The notes under the pieces: model-generated | What the model saw: the letters and a program-made list of their open reading frames with translations, nothing else | The model's database searches: none | Told to the model about the DNA's origin: nothing | Part shown: one piece after another, positions 16,484 to 25,585 of the stretch | Position numbering within the stretch: the first letter of the stretch is position 1 | Layout of the letters: every line of letters begins with the position of its first letter | Source of the DNA: Gallionella sp. UBA4121 | Lineage (GTDB): Bacteria > Pseudomonadota > Gammaproteobacteria > Burkholderiales > Gallionellaceae | Assembly (NCBI GenBank): GCA_002381565.1 | Contig: DFWZ01000060.1 | Location: forward strand, 13,956 to 77,955 | DNA: 64,000 nt | Direction: 5' to 3' | Translations under genes and position numbers: made by a program

Positions 16484-17463
16484 GGCCAGATTCCCAGTCC
16501 TTTTAACAAGGCACGCAATCCGGCGAACAGTAACAGCGAGATCACCATTTTACGCACTACGGAGGCTTTGAGCACATGCAACAGTCGTGCGCCTATCATC
16601 GCCCCCAGCATCATGCCGATCACTGACGGTACTGCGATGATTGCCAGCACGGAACCTTCGTTGAGATAAACCCAGGTGGCAGATGAGCTTGCAAGGGTCA
16701 GAATCAAACCGGAAGTACCCGCAGCCAGCTTGATGGGTGCGCCCATCAGCAGATTAAGCACGGGCAAATTTGCCCAGCCGGCACCGACGCCAAACAGCCC
16801 GCCTATGAACCCGATGAAAACAAACAGAAATATTCCCAACGGGGTGCGGTGCACCTTCCATGAGATGTTTTTGCCCTGCGCCGTGTCGCGAAAAATCCCG
16901 TGCATGGATAATGCGCTGGAGAGTCTGTCCGCCGCCGGCACAATGGGGAATTCAGATTTTTTGGCAGTCGCCATCAGCGTCACGATACCCAGGATAGTCA
17001 CGCCGAGTGCGATTTGCACCAATCCGGACGGAATTGCGAGCCCGACCAGCGCGCCTGCAATGGAACTGGCTGAAGCCAGCACAGCCAGCGGCAATGCCAG
17101 CCTCAAGTCTGCCAGTCCGCCGCGCATCAGCGATGGGCCTGCCGCCAGGGAGCTGGCCAGTGCAACCAGCAACCCTGCACCACGCACGAAGTCCAGATGA
17201 AACGGGAAAAATCCGCCTACGATCGGTACAAACAGCACCCCGCCGCCCACACCGGAAGGTACGGCGACAATACCCAGAAAGAAGCAGGTCACAAATAAGG
17301 CTAGCGCCCACCCCCACCAGGGCAAGGTGCTTGTTACCGCAGGCAGTGTTTCGGCAGCATATGCACCGGCTGTAAACAGGGTCAATGAGAGCAGCAACAA
17401 CATCGCATTAGCCTTGAGCATACCGCCAGCATTGTGCAGCCTTAAAACAACTGCGTGCAACAT
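16480..17463 (-). CDS. TauE/SafE-family anion exporter (probable sulfite export)
   Basis: 327 aa from the ATG at 17463, which overlaps the soeC stop by 1 nt; this start is preferred over an upstream in-frame one. Hydrophobic throughout, with the two TauE repeats each carrying a Gly-rich motif (GIVAVPSGVGGGVLFVP and GFIGGLFGVGAGWANLP). The family moves sulfite, sulfoacetate and similar anions across the inner membrane. Fusion to the soeABC transcript points to sulfite as substrate, either for detoxification or balance. Confidence 0.87.
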   Translation of the reverse strand: MLHAVVLRLHNAGGMLKANAMLLLLSLTLFTAGAYAAETLPAVTSTLPWWGWALALFVTCFFLGIVAVPSGVGGGVLFVPIVGGFFPFHLDFVRGAGLLVALASSLAAGPSLMRGGLADLRLALPLAVLASASSIAGALVGLAIPSGLVQIALGVTILGIVTLMATAKKSEFPIVPAADRLSSALSMHGIFRDTAQGKNISWKVHRTPLGIFLFVFIGFIGGLFGVGAGWANLPVLNLLMGAPIKLAAGTSGLILTLASSSATWVYLNEGSVLAIIAVPSVIGMMLGAMIGARLLHVLKASVVRKMVISLLLFAGLRALLKGLGIWP

Positions 17464-18365
17464 CAGGAGTTTCCCTGATAATAAAGATTTTGAGGATGTT
17501 TGGCTTCTGCGAAAAAGTACCAACGCTCCGCCAGCAGGCCGATATATTGCAGAATGAACGCCAGCAATGGCAGCGTCAGCACCAGCAGCAGGGGCAACAC
17601 AAATGCGCCCAACACCATCGCCACGATCACGCCGCGCACGAAGCCGATACTCTTGCCGTGAAAAAATTCGCGTGTGTTAAATGAGCCGCCCATCGCACCC
17701 TGTGATTTTTGCACGATGCGAGGATGTCGAATGCCGATGGCACTTTGCAGCGTGCTGGCCGGCGTCAGTCTGGCATTGCGCAGCAAAGAGGCACTGCGTG
17801 TCAGCAAAGCCAGCACGGTCAATACAAAAGCAGTTTGTGACAGCGGTACGGTCAGGTCAGCGGCGAAAAAACTGGCATACGCTGCTGCCAGTGTCATGCC
17901 GGAGGCGCTGCCGAGCAAGATGAAGTTCACCAGCGTCAGAGGATGAGACCACTCTTTTAGCACTTTAATTGCCGAATAGATCATCGCCGTGCAGACAAAC
18001 AGCACAACGGCCATCACGACACCGATGGTGCCGATGAGCAGTGTGTGCCCGAAACCCGCCCAGTGTGCAATGCCGTAGACGAACACCACCGCCATAAATA
18101 CAGGCAGCGCAATCACTTCACGTGACAACCAGGAAGTGCGCCACATCATCGCTGAACGCCAGGCACGCTCCGGATGCCCCAAATGGAAGAAAGAGGCGAT
18201 CAACCCCGATCCGCACAAGAATAAAATGATCGCGCTGCCGCCCACCAGAAAATTCGATGAAACAGAGGCCGGGGCCAGCAATTCACAAAAAAACAGCGCG
18301 AGAAACAAGCCCTGACCTGCGCCTATCAGCGTGGTCAAAAATAGCACGGAAAAAGCAGGACGCAT
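17463..18365 (-). CDS. soeC: SoeC, DmsC/NrfD-type membrane anchor
   Basis: 300 aa with about eight hydrophobic helices and the DmsC-like start (GQGLFLALFFCELL; HLGHPERAWRS). DmsC-family subunits anchor the catalytic dimer to the cytoplasmic side and pass electrons to quinone. It is 11 nt downstream of soeB. Role as the SoeC subunit follows from the gene order soeABC in a sulfur-oxidation locus. Confidence 0.9.
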   Translation of the reverse strand: MRPAFSVLFLTTLIGAGQGLFLALFFCELLAPASVSSNFLVGGSAIILFLCGSGLIASFFHLGHPERAWRSAMMWRTSWLSREVIALPVFMAVVFVYGIAHWAGFGHTLLIGTIGVVMAVVLFVCTAMIYSAIKVLKEWSHPLTLVNFILLGSASGMTLAAAYASFFAADLTVPLSQTAFVLTVLALLTRSASLLRNARLTPASTLQSAIGIRHPRIVQKSQGAMGGSFNTREFFHGKSIGFVRGVIVAMVLGAFVLPLLLVLTLPLLAFILQYIGLLAERWYFFAEAKHPQNLYYQGNS

Positions 18366-18376
18366 TGAATAATTCC

Positions 18377-19099
18377 TTAATTAAGCTCTTCGTTGGTTGG
18401 TGGAAGATTTCTATCGAACGGCGCACCATCGATTTTGTGCGGGTTGTCGGCACGGTACAGTTCATCATCGCGCATCGTGAAGCCCGTCTTGCGGCGCGGC
18501 AGGTAATGGTTGGACGGCATCGTTCCGTGTTCCGGCATCAATGCATAACCTGCCCGCTCGCGGATCGCCACCGACACCGCTGATTCGGGGTCATGCACAT
18601 CGCCGAACAGACGGGCACCGGGCGGACAAGCCAGCACGCAGGACGGCTTGCGTTCGGCCTCAGGCAGCTTTTCGTCGTAAATCCTGTCCACGCACAGCGT
18701 ACACTTGGTCATCACCTTGCGCTGTTCATCGAATTCGCGCACGCCATAAGGACATGCCCAGGAGCAATACTTGCAGCCGATACACTTGTCATAATCAACC
18801 AGCACGATGCCATCCGACTTGCGCTTATAGGACGCCCCGGTAGGACAGACCGGCACACAGGGCGGATCTTCGCAATGCAAACAGGATTTCGGAAAATGCA
18901 CCGTCTCGGTATTCGGGAAGCTGCCCACCTCGAAGGTCTGCACGCGATTGAAGAACGTACCGTTAGGCTCGGCCTCGTAAGGGTTAAAATCTGTCAAGAC
19001 ACCCGCAGCACCCGATGTGTTCCATTGCTTGCAGTTGGTCACGCAGGCGTGGCAGCCAACGCACACATTCAAATCAATAACCAGTGCCAACTGTGTCAT
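18377..19099 (-). CDS. soeB: SoeB, four-cluster ferredoxin subunit
   Basis: 240 aa with four cysteine groups for [4Fe-4S] clusters: CVGCHACVTNC, CLHCEDPPCVPVCPTG, CIGCKYCSWACPYG and CTLCVDRI...CVLACP. This is the DmsB/PsrB-type electron wire between molybdenum site and membrane anchor. No signal peptide, so cytoplasmic. It overlaps soeA by 4 nt. Confidence 0.93.
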   Translation of the reverse strand: MTQLALVIDLNVCVGCHACVTNCKQWNTSGAAGVLTDFNPYEAEPNGTFFNRVQTFEVGSFPNTETVHFPKSCLHCEDPPCVPVCPTGASYKRKSDGIVLVDYDKCIGCKYCSWACPYGVREFDEQRKVMTKCTLCVDRIYDEKLPEAERKPSCVLACPPGARLFGDVHDPESAVSVAIRERAGYALMPEHGTMPSNHYLPRRKTGFTMRDDELYRADNPHKIDGAPFDRNLPPTNEELN

Positions 19100-22008
19100 T
19101 TATTCACTCCATTTTTCTTGCCTGCAAACCAGCCCTGCCAACCCATCTTTCGCGACTTCATGCCCGGCACGGGTTTCATCGGCGGGAATTGAGGATAACT
19201 CTGCTCCGGCTCACCCGCTTCTGCCGGATAAATGCGCACTCGCACATCGTACCAGGCCGCCTGCCCGGTAATCGGATCCGAATTCGAGTGGCGCTTGCCA
19301 TTGGCTCTGGGACTCAATTCTTCCGAGATCAGGTGATTGAGCAAGAATCCCTGCTGCGATTCGTTGGCATCTTTCGTTAAATTCCACGCCCCGGACGCTT
19401 TGCCGATCGCATTCCAGGTCCACACCGTGCCCGGTTCAACCGCTTCGGAATAGCGACACATGCAACGTATCTTGCCCCATTTCGATTCAGCCCACATCCA
19501 GCCGCCGTCGGCAATCCCGGCCGCTTCCGCTGTGAGCGAATTGACGTACATGTAATTGTAGGTATGAATCTGGCGCAACCAGGCATTCTGTGAATCCCAC
19601 GAGTGATACATCGCCATCGGGCGTTGCGTCAGCGCATTCAACGGATATTTTTGCAGATCGGTATCTGCATCTTCCAGTTGCTGACTCCAGAATGGCAGCG
19701 GATCAAAATGGGTAGCGATGCGCTCACGCAATTCATCCGGCGGCTGCTTGCCCGCGCGCTTTCCCTCTGCCGCCAGGCGGAAGCCCTGCAACAATTCAGA
19801 ATAAATATGGATCACGATAGGATCATTGTCGCGGCGCAAGCCTGCCTGTTGCGCCCAATCCATGTATTCCTTGTTCCAGTTACGCATGTACTGACTGGAG
19901 GGTGGCAGATGGTACTGGAAGAAACAGCCGTTTTTCTCGTACATCTCCCACTGATTCGGATTCGGTTCGCCGCGCATGGCCTTGTCGCCATCCTTGCCGC
20001 GCCATCCCGCCAGAAAACCGATACCGGAACCCGGCGCCGTTTCGTAGTTGATCACGAAATCCGGGTAACCCTTGAACTTGCGCCCGCCTTCCGCCGTGGT
20101 AAAAGCGGGTAACTTCAGTCGGCCCGCCAGCTCAATGATCACCTCCTGAAAAGGCTTGCATTCACCTTTGGGCGGCACCACCGGGATGCGTACCGCATCC
20201 ACCGGACCGTCGAACTCAGAAATCGGGCGATCGAGCATGGACATGCAGTCGTGACGCTCCAGATAGGTGGTATCCGGCAAAATCAGGTCGGCAAATGCCG
20301 TGGTTTCGGACTGAAACGCATCGCACACTACGATGAAAGGTATTTTGTAGGTGCCGTCATCATTTTTATCGGTGAGCATCTTGCGCACTTCCGATGTATT
20401 CATGCTCGAATTCCACGCCATGTTGGCCATGAACAGCAACAGCGTATCGATCGGATACGGATCACCACGCCACGCATTGGTGATGACATTGTGCATCAGG
20501 CCATGCGCGGAGAGCGGATGCTCCCATGAGAAGGCCTTGTCGATACGCACCGGCTGCCCCTCTGCGTCCACGAACAAATCATCCGGCGTTTCCGGCCAGC
20601 CCAGCGGTGCGCCGCCCAGCGGGGTGTTCGGCTGCACGCCCTCGGGTCCTTTTGGCGGACGTGCATTGGGCGGAATCGCGCGCGGATACGGCGCCTTGTG
20701 ACGGAAGCCACCGGGGCGATCGATGGTGCCCAGCAACGACATCAAAATAGCCAGCGAGCGTATCGTCTGAAAACCATTGGAGTGCGCGGCCAGACCACGC
20801 ATCGCATGGAAGGCAACCGGATTGCCGGTCACCGTTTCATGTTCCTCACCCCACCAGTCTGTCCAGGGAATCGGCAACTCGATCTTCTGGTCACGCGCAG
20901 TAATCCCCATCTCGTGTGCAATGCGCTTGATCGTCTCGGCATCGATGCCGGTGATTTCGGCGGCCCATTCAGGCGTACAGTCTGCCACGCGCTCTTTGAG
21001 CAGCTGAAACGCGGGCTTCACCGGCATGCCGTCCGGCATCACGAAACTGCCGTACAGCGTCGGATCAGCGCCTTTGGTATGATCGGCTACAGGCTGGTTG
21101 GTCAATCGATCCCACCAGTAAAAATTGTGCGGGCGCAACGGATTGACGATATCACCCTCCGGGTTGCGCAGCATCATGCCGAATTCATTGCTTGCCTCAT
21201 CCTGATTCACCAACTGACCGGAGTTGGTGTAGCGCGCCAGAAAATCGCGGTCGTACAGGCCCAGCGCGATGATCTCGCGAATGATAGCCAGAATCAGCGC
21301 GCCATCCGTGCCCGGCTTGATCGGTATCCACTCGTCCGCGATGGCCGCATAGCCACTGCGTACCGGGTTGATGGCAACAAAGCGCCCGCCATTCCGTTTG
21401 AAGTCACCCAATGCGCTCTTCATCGGGTTGGAGTGATGATCTTCAGCCGTACCGATCATGTAGAAGACTTTGGCCCGTTCCAGATCCGGGCCGCCGAATT
21501 CCCAGAATGAACCGCCTATGGTATAGATCATGCCCGCGGCCATGTTGACCGAACAAAAACCGCCATGCGCCGCGTAGTTGGGCGTACCAAACTGACGTGC
21601 AAACAGGCCGGTCAGTGCCTGCATCTGATCGCGTCCGGTGAACAGCGCAAATTTCTTCGGATCGGTGGCGCGCAAGTGCGACAGCCGTTTCTCCAGAATA
21701 TCAAAAGTCTCGTCCCAGCTGATTTCCTCGAACTCGTTGGCACCGCGCTCAGTTCCCGGCTTGCGGCGCAAAGGTTTGGTCAGACGTGCCGGAGAGTATT
21801 GCTTCATAATGCCGGAGCCGCCCTTGGCGCAGATGACACCCTTGTTCAGCGGATGATCAGGATTACCTTCGATATAACGCACCTCACCATCGCGCAGATG
21901 GACGCGGATGCCGCATCGACAAGCGCACATATAGCAGGTGGTAGTACGCATCTCGGTGGATGCATCAGGCAAGGGAGTAGCAATTGGATCGTGTATGGGC
22001 GAGGACAT
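19096..22008 (-). CDS. soeA: SoeA, molybdopterin sulfite-oxidising subunit
   Basis: 970 aa from the ATG at 22008 (MSSPIHDP); an upstream in-frame ATG at 22059 is a less likely alternative. The N-terminal [4Fe-4S] motif is CYMCACRCG with the final Cys in KGVICAKGG, followed by the molybdopterin oxidoreductase domain and the C-terminal dinucleotide-binding domain. There is no twin-arginine signal, so it faces the cytoplasm as in SoeABC. Length is close to Allochromatium SoeA. It oxidises sulfite from rDsrAB to sulfate. A polysulfide- or tetrathionate-reductase role is the main alternative, less likely in this setting. Confidence 0.9.
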   Translation of the reverse strand: MSSPIHDPIATPLPDASTEMRTTTCYMCACRCGIRVHLRDGEVRYIEGNPDHPLNKGVICAKGGSGIMKQYSPARLTKPLRRKPGTERGANEFEEISWDETFDILEKRLSHLRATDPKKFALFTGRDQMQALTGLFARQFGTPNYAAHGGFCSVNMAAGMIYTIGGSFWEFGGPDLERAKVFYMIGTAEDHHSNPMKSALGDFKRNGGRFVAINPVRSGYAAIADEWIPIKPGTDGALILAIIREIIALGLYDRDFLARYTNSGQLVNQDEASNEFGMMLRNPEGDIVNPLRPHNFYWWDRLTNQPVADHTKGADPTLYGSFVMPDGMPVKPAFQLLKERVADCTPEWAAEITGIDAETIKRIAHEMGITARDQKIELPIPWTDWWGEEHETVTGNPVAFHAMRGLAAHSNGFQTIRSLAILMSLLGTIDRPGGFRHKAPYPRAIPPNARPPKGPEGVQPNTPLGGAPLGWPETPDDLFVDAEGQPVRIDKAFSWEHPLSAHGLMHNVITNAWRGDPYPIDTLLLFMANMAWNSSMNTSEVRKMLTDKNDDGTYKIPFIVVCDAFQSETTAFADLILPDTTYLERHDCMSMLDRPISEFDGPVDAVRIPVVPPKGECKPFQEVIIELAGRLKLPAFTTAEGGRKFKGYPDFVINYETAPGSGIGFLAGWRGKDGDKAMRGEPNPNQWEMYEKNGCFFQYHLPPSSQYMRNWNKEYMDWAQQAGLRRDNDPIVIHIYSELLQGFRLAAEGKRAGKQPPDELRERIATHFDPLPFWSQQLEDADTDLQKYPLNALTQRPMAMYHSWDSQNAWLRQIHTYNYMYVNSLTAEAAGIADGGWMWAESKWGKIRCMCRYSEAVEPGTVWTWNAIGKASGAWNLTKDANESQQGFLLNHLISEELSPRANGKRHSNSDPITGQAAWYDVRVRIYPAEAGEPEQSYPQFPPMKPVPGMKSRKMGWQGWFAGKKNGVNK

Positions 22009-22118
22009 ATCAGTTTTTTGTGTAAGGTTCTTTTCGCATCGAATAGTCAGAAAATTCATTACCACCGCGCGAACTTTTGCGAGTTTCGCTATTAGGCGCA
22101 ATTGTACAACCATGTGTC

Positions 22119-22160
22119 TATAACCATATCGGGTGAGGAGAGTTATAACCCTGATGGTGT
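22119..22160. promoter_or_regulatory. Two TATAACC-N5-GG elements in the soeA/kinase divergent region
   Basis: TATAACCATATCGGGTG (22119-22135) and TATAACCCTGATGGTGT (22144-22160), 25 nt apart start to start (about 2.4 helical turns), match the elements upstream of dsrA and tusA in core and spacing. They lie 110-150 nt upstream of soeA and about 90-130 nt upstream of the sensor kinase gene in a 241-nt gap. Confidence 0.5.
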
Positions 22161-22249
22161 ACAAAGTCATTTTATTATTTAGCCAGTTGATCTTTAGATG
22201 AATTCAACTTAATCTACTGAACGTTTTTCGGGACTGTCTGCCAAGGTTG

Positions 22250-23485
22250 ATGCGCAAAAAAACGATTCCTATCTCAAGCGCCGTCCACAGCGATTTTTCG
22301 TGGCTACGCGATCCAGACTTTACGCCGCCCGGAAATGACGGCGGTGCGGAAATTTGCCTGACACATGAGTTTGCCGCACCGCATATTGGCGAACTCAAGA
22401 CGTTGCTGGAAATTTTCCTGGCAAATACCATCAGTACAGTCGGCGCCGCCGCAGGATTAGTGCGATTGATCTCCCCTGACGGCCTTAGCCTGCCCATCAT
22501 CAGTTCAGTAGGGTTCTCTGACGAACTGCAAACAGGCGTCGAGAGCTTTATTGGTTTGGATTGTGAAGCCAACGATATAACAAACCTGAGCAAGACTATC
22601 CATACATCAGATATCAGCACCTGCAACTCGCGGGATAGCTGCCAGCATACTGATTGCAGCTTTCAGTCGCTGATCACCGCGCCGCTTGAATCGTCCAACA
22701 CACCCGGCACACCGCTGGGCATTCTGACACTGTTTTTTAACACGCCACAGGAAGCTGCGAGTCTATCCATCAATACCGTAGCCGCTTTTGCCGAAGTGAT
22801 GAGCGCTGCCGTAGAGCACTCATACATGAATCGTGAAGCTCAGCGCACCGACCGGCTTGCCGCACGGCTTGCCATTGCAAATGAAATTCATGACTCGCTG
22901 GCGCAGACCCTGACCTATGCGCGCATGCGCGTCAGCCTGCTGCTTGAAACGACCCGTAGCGGCAATAAACAGATGACTACCAAATATGCTGATGATCTGG
23001 ATGAGGCTCTGGAAATTGCGCAAAAAAACGCACGCGAACTGGTCGCCAATTTTCGTTGCGAAATTAACCACGGGGGATTGTCTGCCGCTTTACATGAGCT
23101 TGCCACCGAATTTCGCAATCGCAATAAAATCGTGCTCGAATATCACAACCGCCTGGTCGACCTCGACCTGCCACTCGAATATGAAATTCAGACCTATTAT
23201 GTCGTCCATGAGGCGCTGAACAACATCTCCCGGCATTCCGGCGCGACACATGCGCGCCTGTTCGTCGACGCCGACTTCGGCTATTACGTGTTCACCGTTG
23301 AAGACAATGGTATTGGCGCATCAACATTCTCCCCGGTTGAAGGGCATTATGGTATGTTGATCATGCGTGAGCGGGCGCATAAGATAGGCGGCACCATCAA
23401 GGTTGAGAGTGCCGCAGGCCAAGGCACGCAGGTGCAATTATTTTTCCCCGAACCATCGCAGGACTGGAGAGCAACACATGAGTGA
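22250..23485 (+). CDS. Soluble NarX/NreB-type sensor histidine kinase with Cys-rich GAF region
   Basis: 411 aa from the ATG at 22250 (a TTG at 22247 is also in frame). No membrane helix. A GAF-like region (about 48-190) carries four cysteines at 105, 125, 131 and 136 (CNSRDSCQHTDC). Then comes a HisKA_3 dimerisation domain with the phosphorylated His213 (ANEIHDSLAQ), and an ATPase domain with an N-box (HEALNNISRHS) and VEDNGIG. Cys-rich cytosolic kinases of this class can hold an Fe-S cluster or sense thiol state. The neighbours (soe, sqr) suggest a sulfur or redox signal rather than nitrate; this is inference. Confidence 0.9.
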   Translation: MRKKTIPISSAVHSDFSWLRDPDFTPPGNDGGAEICLTHEFAAPHIGELKTLLEIFLANTISTVGAAAGLVRLISPDGLSLPIISSVGFSDELQTGVESFIGLDCEANDITNLSKTIHTSDISTCNSRDSCQHTDCSFQSLITAPLESSNTPGTPLGILTLFFNTPQEAASLSINTVAAFAEVMSAAVEHSYMNREAQRTDRLAARLAIANEIHDSLAQTLTYARMRVSLLLETTRSGNKQMTTKYADDLDEALEIAQKNARELVANFRCEINHGGLSAALHELATEFRNRNKIVLEYHNRLVDLDLPLEYEIQTYYVVHEALNNISRHSGATHARLFVDADFGYYVFTVEDNGIGASTFSPVEGHYGMLIMRERAHKIGGTIKVESAAGQGTQVQLFFPEPSQDWRATHE

Positions 23486-24149
23486 ACAATTGAAAATCGT
23501 ACTGGTTGATGACCAGTGCCTGTGCCGGCGGGGATTGAGTGAGTTGCTGGCGAATTGCTACGACTTCAATGTACTTGGCGCGACCGATAATGTTGTCGAA
23601 TTGCGCACGCTGCTGGATGCAAAACCCGATCTTTTGATCATCGATTTACGCATGAAACCGCTGGATGGCATCTCATTGCTCAAGCAACTGCGACAGGAAC
23701 AGTATCTGGTGCCGGCCATCATGCTCACCATGAGCGATTCGGAAGTTGACCTGAAAAATGCCATACGCGCAGGCGTGCGCGGATATCTGCTCAAAGATAT
23801 GGCCCCGGACGATGTGGTCGATGCAATCCGTCGCGTCGCCGCGGGTGAGCTGGTCGTCGCGCCCGCGATGACGGTCAAAATGATCGAAATGTTGCGCGAT
23901 GAACAGCCTGAGCATGAGGTGAAAAACTCGCTTAAATTGCTGACCGAACGCGAGCGAGAAATCCTGCAATTATTATCGCGCGGAGAGAGCAACAAGGCGA
24001 TCGCACTGACCTTAAAGATCAGCTATGACACCGTGAAACAGCATGTTCGTCACATTCTGAACAAACTCAATCTGTCTTCACGAGTAAAGGCAGCCGTGCT
24101 GTTCACCAAGGAACAGGAAACGCACCACGACGATTCATTGAAAAGCTGA
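23478..24149 (+). CDS. NarL/FixJ-type response regulator
   Basis: 223 aa; its start overlaps the kinase stop by 8 nt, so the two form a coupled pair. The REC domain has the acidic pair in LVDDQ, the phospho-acceptor Asp in LLIIDLRMKP and the conserved Lys in YLLKDM. The C-terminal LuxR helix-turn-helix is LTEREREILQLLSRGESNKA. It is a candidate for binding the TATAACC elements close by, but no direct evidence is available. Confidence 0.93.
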   Translation: MSEQLKIVLVDDQCLCRRGLSELLANCYDFNVLGATDNVVELRTLLDAKPDLLIIDLRMKPLDGISLLKQLRQEQYLVPAIMLTMSDSEVDLKNAIRAGVRGYLLKDMAPDDVVDAIRRVAAGELVVAPAMTVKMIEMLRDEQPEHEVKNSLKLLTEREREILQLLSRGESNKAIALTLKISYDTVKQHVRHILNKLNLSSRVKAAVLFTKEQETHHDDSLKS

Positions 24150-24211
24150 ACACTTCATCCATGCAGCAGCAACCCGGCATCATTTGATCAATTACAAAAG
24201 GTGAGAAAAAC

Positions 24212-25483
24212 ATGGCACACATCGTTATCATGGGAGCAGGTCTCGGCGGCATGCCCGCAGCCTACGAAATGCGCGACAAGCTGGATAAAAGCCACAAGGT
24301 CACTGTCGTTTCGGACAGTGAGAATTTTAACTTTATGCCATCCAATCCCTGGGTCGGGGTCAAATGGCGCGAACGCAAACAGGTCGAATTTCCGGTGCGC
24401 ACTTATCTGGAGCGCAAGGGAATCAACTTCAACTCAAACGGTGTCAAACGCGTCCATCCCGAAAAAAACCAGTTGGAACTAAATGACGGACATACCGTCG
24501 ATTACGATTATCTGGTCATTGCCACAGGACCCAAACTCGCCTTTGATGAAATCGAAGGATTAGGCCCGCATGGCGGATACACACACTCGGTCTGCCATGT
24601 GGATCACGCCATGAAGTCACACAATGAGTGGGAACAATTCTGCAACAATCCCGGCCCCATCGTCGTCGGCGCAGTACAGGGCGCCTCCTGCTATGGCCCG
24701 GCCTACGAATACGCCTTCATCATGGAAACGGACTTGCGTCGTCGTAAGTTGCGCGACAAAGTACCGATGACCTTCGTCACTGCGGAACCTTACATCGGCC
24801 ATCTGGGTCTGGGCGGCGTAGGCGACTCCAAGGGCATTCTGGAATCCGGCATGCGCGACAAACACATCAAATGGATCTGCAACGCCAAAGTTACCCGTGT
24901 TGAAGCCGGCAAAATGTTTGTCACCGAACACGACAATATGGGCGTCGAGGTCAAAAAACACGAACTGCCTTTCAACTACAGCATGATGTTGCCTGCATTC
25001 AAGGGAGTGGATGCAGTGTTCGGCATCGAGGGGCTGGTTCAGGCACGCGGCTTCGTGATCGTGGACAAGCACCAGCGCAATCCGACATACAAGAACATCT
25101 TTGCCGTGGGCGTCTGCGTCGCCATCCCGCCGGTGGAACCCACGCCAATCCCGGTCGGCACACCCAAAACAGGCTACATGATTGAATCCATGGTAACAGC
25201 CACTGTATACAACATTAATGCCGACCTCACCGGCATTCCGGCAGACAAGGAAGCGACCTGGAACGCCATCTGCCTGGCCGACTTCGGCGACAGCGGTGTC
25301 GCCTTCGTGGCAATACCGCAGATTCCACCGCGCAATGTGAACTGGTTCTCCGAAGGCAAGTGGGTACATCTGGCCAAGATCGCGTTCGAAAAATACTTCA
25401 TCCGCAAAATGAAAAAAGGCACTTCCGAACCGTTCTACGAGGGCAGCATCCTCAAAATTATGGGCATTGAGAAACTGAAGTAG
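24212..25483 (+). CDS. sqr: Sulfide:quinone oxidoreductase, type I
   Basis: 423 aa, FAD-binding start (HIVIMGAGLGGMPAAYEM). The catalytic cysteines are Cys128 (HSVCHVDH), Cys160 (GASCYGPAYE) and Cys354 (WNAICLADFG), matching Cys128/160/356 of the Acidithiobacillus ferrooxidans enzyme, which it resembles along its length. A C-terminal amphipathic part (KIAFEKYFIRKMKKG) binds the membrane. It oxidises sulfide to polysulfide and reduces quinone. Flavocytochrome c FccB is excluded by the lack of a signal peptide and by these cysteines. The start follows AAAGGTGAG. Confidence 0.93.
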   Translation: MAHIVIMGAGLGGMPAAYEMRDKLDKSHKVTVVSDSENFNFMPSNPWVGVKWRERKQVEFPVRTYLERKGINFNSNGVKRVHPEKNQLELNDGHTVDYDYLVIATGPKLAFDEIEGLGPHGGYTHSVCHVDHAMKSHNEWEQFCNNPGPIVVGAVQGASCYGPAYEYAFIMETDLRRRKLRDKVPMTFVTAEPYIGHLGLGGVGDSKGILESGMRDKHIKWICNAKVTRVEAGKMFVTEHDNMGVEVKKHELPFNYSMMLPAFKGVDAVFGIEGLVQARGFVIVDKHQRNPTYKNIFAVGVCVAIPPVEPTPIPVGTPKTGYMIESMVTATVYNINADLTGIPADKEATWNAICLADFGDSGVAFVAIPQIPPRNVNWFSEGKWVHLAKIAFEKYFIRKMKKGTSEPFYEGSILKIMGIEKLK

Positions 25484-25585
25484 TCAGCTTCCAGCAAAGA
25501 ACAGCGCAGCTTCCTCTGCCCGGGGGCGGCATAATATGAGCCCGTGCTGAATAAACAGCCGTGCCATTACACAAGGAGAAACATT

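Noticed and set aside
19096..22008. Tetrathionate or polysulfide reductase catalytic subunit
   Set aside because: No twin-arginine signal, and the location in an oxidative dsr locus with DmsC-type anchor and TauE exporter fits SoeA better.
22250..24149. Nitrate-responsive NarXL
   Set aside because: The kinase has no membrane or periplasmic nitrate domain and no nitrate respiration genes are in the window.
24212..25483. Flavocytochrome c sulfide dehydrogenase subunit FccB
   Set aside because: No signal peptide and no fccA; the Cys128/160/354 pattern is that of membrane-bound SQR.
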